Shown here piece after piece: positions 6,055 through 6,766 of a DNA stretch of 6,766 bases (positions are counted from its first letter, which is position 1; every line of letters begins with the position of its first letter). A program made the position numbers and the translations under genes. The stretch is from Rhizobiaceae bacterium. Its GTDB lineage: Bacteria; Pseudomonadota; Alphaproteobacteria; Rhizobiales; Rhizobiaceae. The notes beneath the pieces were generated by a model that ran no database searches, had not been told where the DNA came from, and saw nothing but the letters and a program-made list of their open reading frames with translations. The DNA lies in the NCBI GenBank assembly GCA_913776675.1, contig CAJYRE010000454.1, positions 1 through 6,766 on the forward strand. Direction: 5' to 3'.

Positions 6055-6083
6055 TTGGCAAATCAATGAAAGCTGACTAAAAG
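6055..6083 (+). promoter_or_regulatory. promoter of tRNA-Asn copy 2
   Basis: TTGGCA (6055-6060), a 17-bp spacer, then TAAAAG (6078-6083), 46 nt before the tRNA. The match in spacing and box sequence to the first unit supports an independent promoter, so copy 2 does not depend on read-through from copy 1. Confidence 0.77.
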
Positions 6084-6129
6084 CCCACTCACACCAGCAG
6101 AAGCGGTTCATTGCCTTTATGCGGTTTAT

Positions 6130-6204
6130 TCCCTGGTAGCTCAGCGGTAGAGCATTCGACTGTTAATCGACAGGTCGCCGGTTCGAATCCGGCCCGGGGA
6201 GCCA
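6130..6204 (+). tRNA. tRNA-Asn (anticodon GTT), copy 2
   Basis: A 75-nt tRNA with encoded CCA (6202-6204) and anticodon GTT at 6162-6164. The acceptor stem is TCCCTGG with CCGGGGA. It differs from copy 1 only at the fourth base pair, C-G here versus T-A there, so pairing is kept. D-, anticodon and T-arms are identical to copy 1. Both copies should give the same amino-acid identity and decode the same codons. Confidence 0.98.
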
Positions 6205-6209
6205 TATTC

Positions 6210-6222
6210 CAGCGCAACGCTG
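6210..6222 (+). other. trailer hairpin after tRNA-Asn copy 2
   Basis: CAGCG (6210-6214), CAA loop, CGCTG (6218-6222). This is the counterpart of the hairpin at 5919-5932, kept as a stem although one base pair and the loop differ. Confidence 0.55.
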
Positions 6223-6228
6223 ATGATG

Positions 6229-6270
6229 AAAGAGCCAAATCACTGGGTGATTTGGCTCTTTTCATTTTTT
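6229..6270 (+). terminator. Rho-independent terminator of tRNA-Asn copy 2
   Basis: AAAGAGCCAAATCAC (6229-6243), TGG loop, GTGATTTGGCTCTTT (6247-6261), then TCATTTTTT. Relative to copy 1 the stem has a G-C to C-G swap, so pairing is preserved. It also lies just past the stop of the basic secreted protein gene on the minus strand and may end that transcript too. Confidence 0.92.
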
Positions 6271-6287
6271 ACAGTTTGCTCAAAGAC

Positions 6288-6536
6288 TTATCCCCGGCAA
6301 ATGGTACGCTTTTCCACGACCCAGCGGCCATGGTGGCGATATTTGACCGTGCTTGTGCGGCACCGTTCCCACCGATTATAATGATGCCGATGGGGACGAT
6401 ATTCGGGTCTGCCGTAATAGCGATCAGGATGATACCCCCGCTCATACATCATAGGGCCACCCTGCGCCATGGAGGGCGCAGCCGTCATGGTCATGCAGCC
6501 CAAGGCAATCAAACCAGCAACCAGAAACTTTTTCAT
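6288..6536 (-). CDS. small basic secreted/periplasmic protein, function unknown
   Basis: An 82-residue precursor. It begins MKKFLVAGLIALGCMTMTA, a classic signal peptide with a positive N-end and hydrophobic core. It is followed by APSMA-Q, a signal peptidase I site predicted after A24. The mature protein, about 58 residues, is rich in Arg, His and Tyr (12 Arg, 6 His, only 5 acidic residues), with the repetitive stretch YYGRPEYRPHRHHYNRW. Its end has two cysteines, C59 and C80, in a W-E-R-C ... R-W-V-V-E-K-R-T-I-C frame that could form one disulphide. The ATG at 6536 has AGGAG 7 nt upstream and is preferred over the longer in-frame ATG at 6575. Short secreted proteins of this build are common in Rhizobiales, but I know no function. 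The His/Arg richness could suit metal or polyanion binding, which is speculative. Confidence 0.8.
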   Translation of the reverse strand: MKKFLVAGLIALGCMTMTAAPSMAQGGPMMYERGYHPDRYYGRPEYRPHRHHYNRWERCRTSTVKYRHHGRWVVEKRTICRG

Positions 6537-6617
6537 CTCATTACTCCTGCATTTCATCAGCGAAGTGGATGGCAACAGAATGATATGTGTAAGATGAACT
6601 TAAGCTGACTGGCATGT

Positions 6618-6766
6618 TCATGTTGCACGAATGCGCTCAAAGAACTGAAAAGGGCGTCCTTTGTGATCGCGCTTTTCCGTTTCTTGCATGCCAATCTTGC
6701 GCAGCACCGCCAAGGATGCACCATTATCCACATGGGCAAAGGCGATAAAACGATCCTGCGGCATGT
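6618..6766 (-). CDS. GNAT-family N-acetyltransferase, C-terminal fragment
   Basis: The last 48 complete codons of a gene whose start lies beyond the right edge. The visible end reads ...FIAFAHVDNGASLAVLRKIG, then MQETEKRDHKGRPFQFFERI and stop. The pattern N-x-A-S-x-x-V-L-x-K-x-G-M is the typical C-terminal motif B/helix of Gcn5-related (RimI/RimJ-type) acetyltransferases, which transfer acetyl from acetyl-CoA to an amine on a protein or small molecule. The acetyl-CoA-binding loop would be upstream, outside the window. It is 81 bp upstream of the basic secreted protein gene on the same strand. No substrate can be inferred. Confidence 0.85.
   Translation of the reverse strand, partial: MPQDRFIAFAHVDNGASLAVLRKIGMQETEKRDHKGRPFQFFERIRAT

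Larger units (their letters stand above)
5761..6270 (+). repeat. tandem duplication of a whole tRNA-Asn transcription unit
   Basis: Unit 1 (5761-5978) and unit 2 (6053-6270) share the same parts in the same order with an offset of about 291 bp. These are CACTTGGCAAAT-like -35 region, AAGCCCACTCACACCA leader (5789-5804 and 6081-6096), GCGGTTTATTCC touching the tRNA 5' end (5830-5841 and 6121-6132), the tRNA, ATATTCCAGC trailer and a terminator. The 74-nt link between units (5979-6052) has no convincing feature. The leaders between the shared blocks have diverged strongly, so the duplication is not recent. Confidence 0.88.

Noticed and set aside
5761..6270. CRISPR array or integrated-element attachment duplication at the tRNA repeats
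   Set aside because: There are only two copies, each a whole tRNA unit with promoter and terminator. No integrase or cargo lies between them, and the 74-nt link holds no gene.
5652..6608. Plus-strand open frames across the two tRNAs (encoding S-S-A-V-E-H-S-T-V-N-R-Q-V-A-G-S-N-P-A-R)
   Set aside because: This peptide is the well-known false translation of a tRNA gene. The frames have no ribosome site and overlap strong tRNA structures and terminators.
6557..6739. 60-codon minus-strand frame beginning M-P-M-W-I-M
   Set aside because: The overlapping frame ending at 6618 encodes a recognisable GNAT C-terminus; this one has no motif.

Overview
The window looks like chromosomal DNA of an alphaproteobacterium of the order Rhizobiales (Hyphomicrobiales), plausibly near Brucella/Ochrobactrum. 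The clues are the protein style (a rhizobial-type membrane histidine kinase, an Lrp/AsnC regulator starting MDRLDRKIL, a small one-hairpin membrane protein), moderate G+C with A/T-rich gaps, and a mosaic intergenic palindrome of the kind scattered through rhizobial genomes. No plasmid, phage or transposon gene is visible. It reads as ordinary core chromosome.

Layout, left to right. A YbaL/KefB-type cation:proton antiporter on the minus strand runs off the left edge (1-970). Divergent from it are a small Xre/Cro-type HTH regulator (1054-1335) and a beta-hydroxyacid dehydrogenase of the 3-hydroxyisobutyrate dehydrogenase family (1428-2297). That gene converges on an Lrp/AsnC regulator (2345-2833, minus), and a strong bidirectional terminator lies between them. 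Upstream of the Lrp gene on the same strand is a uracil-DNA glycosylase-family gene (2899-3573, minus). A six-helix membrane histidine kinase without an adjacent response regulator (3681-5252, plus) is divergent from it. A rhizobial-type intergenic palindrome (5265-5375) follows the kinase and supplies the last codons and stop of a convergent small membrane protein (5367-5663, minus).

Between 5664 and 6287 there is no protein gene. This stretch holds two complete tandem tRNA-Asn(GTT) transcription units, each with its own promoter, tRNA with encoded CCA, trailer hairpin and Rho-independent terminator, offset by about 291 bp. The differences between the copies are largely base-pair-compensating, in the acceptor stem, trailer hairpin and terminator stem. 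After them come a small, very basic secreted protein (6288-6536, minus) and the C-terminal end of a GNAT-type acetyltransferase (6618-6766, minus) that runs off the right edge.

The genes do not form one pathway. Themes are cation homeostasis, amino/hydroxy-acid metabolism with two local regulators, DNA repair, signal transduction and translation capacity. I found no convincing new multi-gene system. The most informative signals are the co-evolving tRNA-Asn duplication, the repeat that reaches into a gene end, a possible AUU-like start for the Xre regulator, and a CxxC in the predicted periplasmic loop of the orphan kinase.
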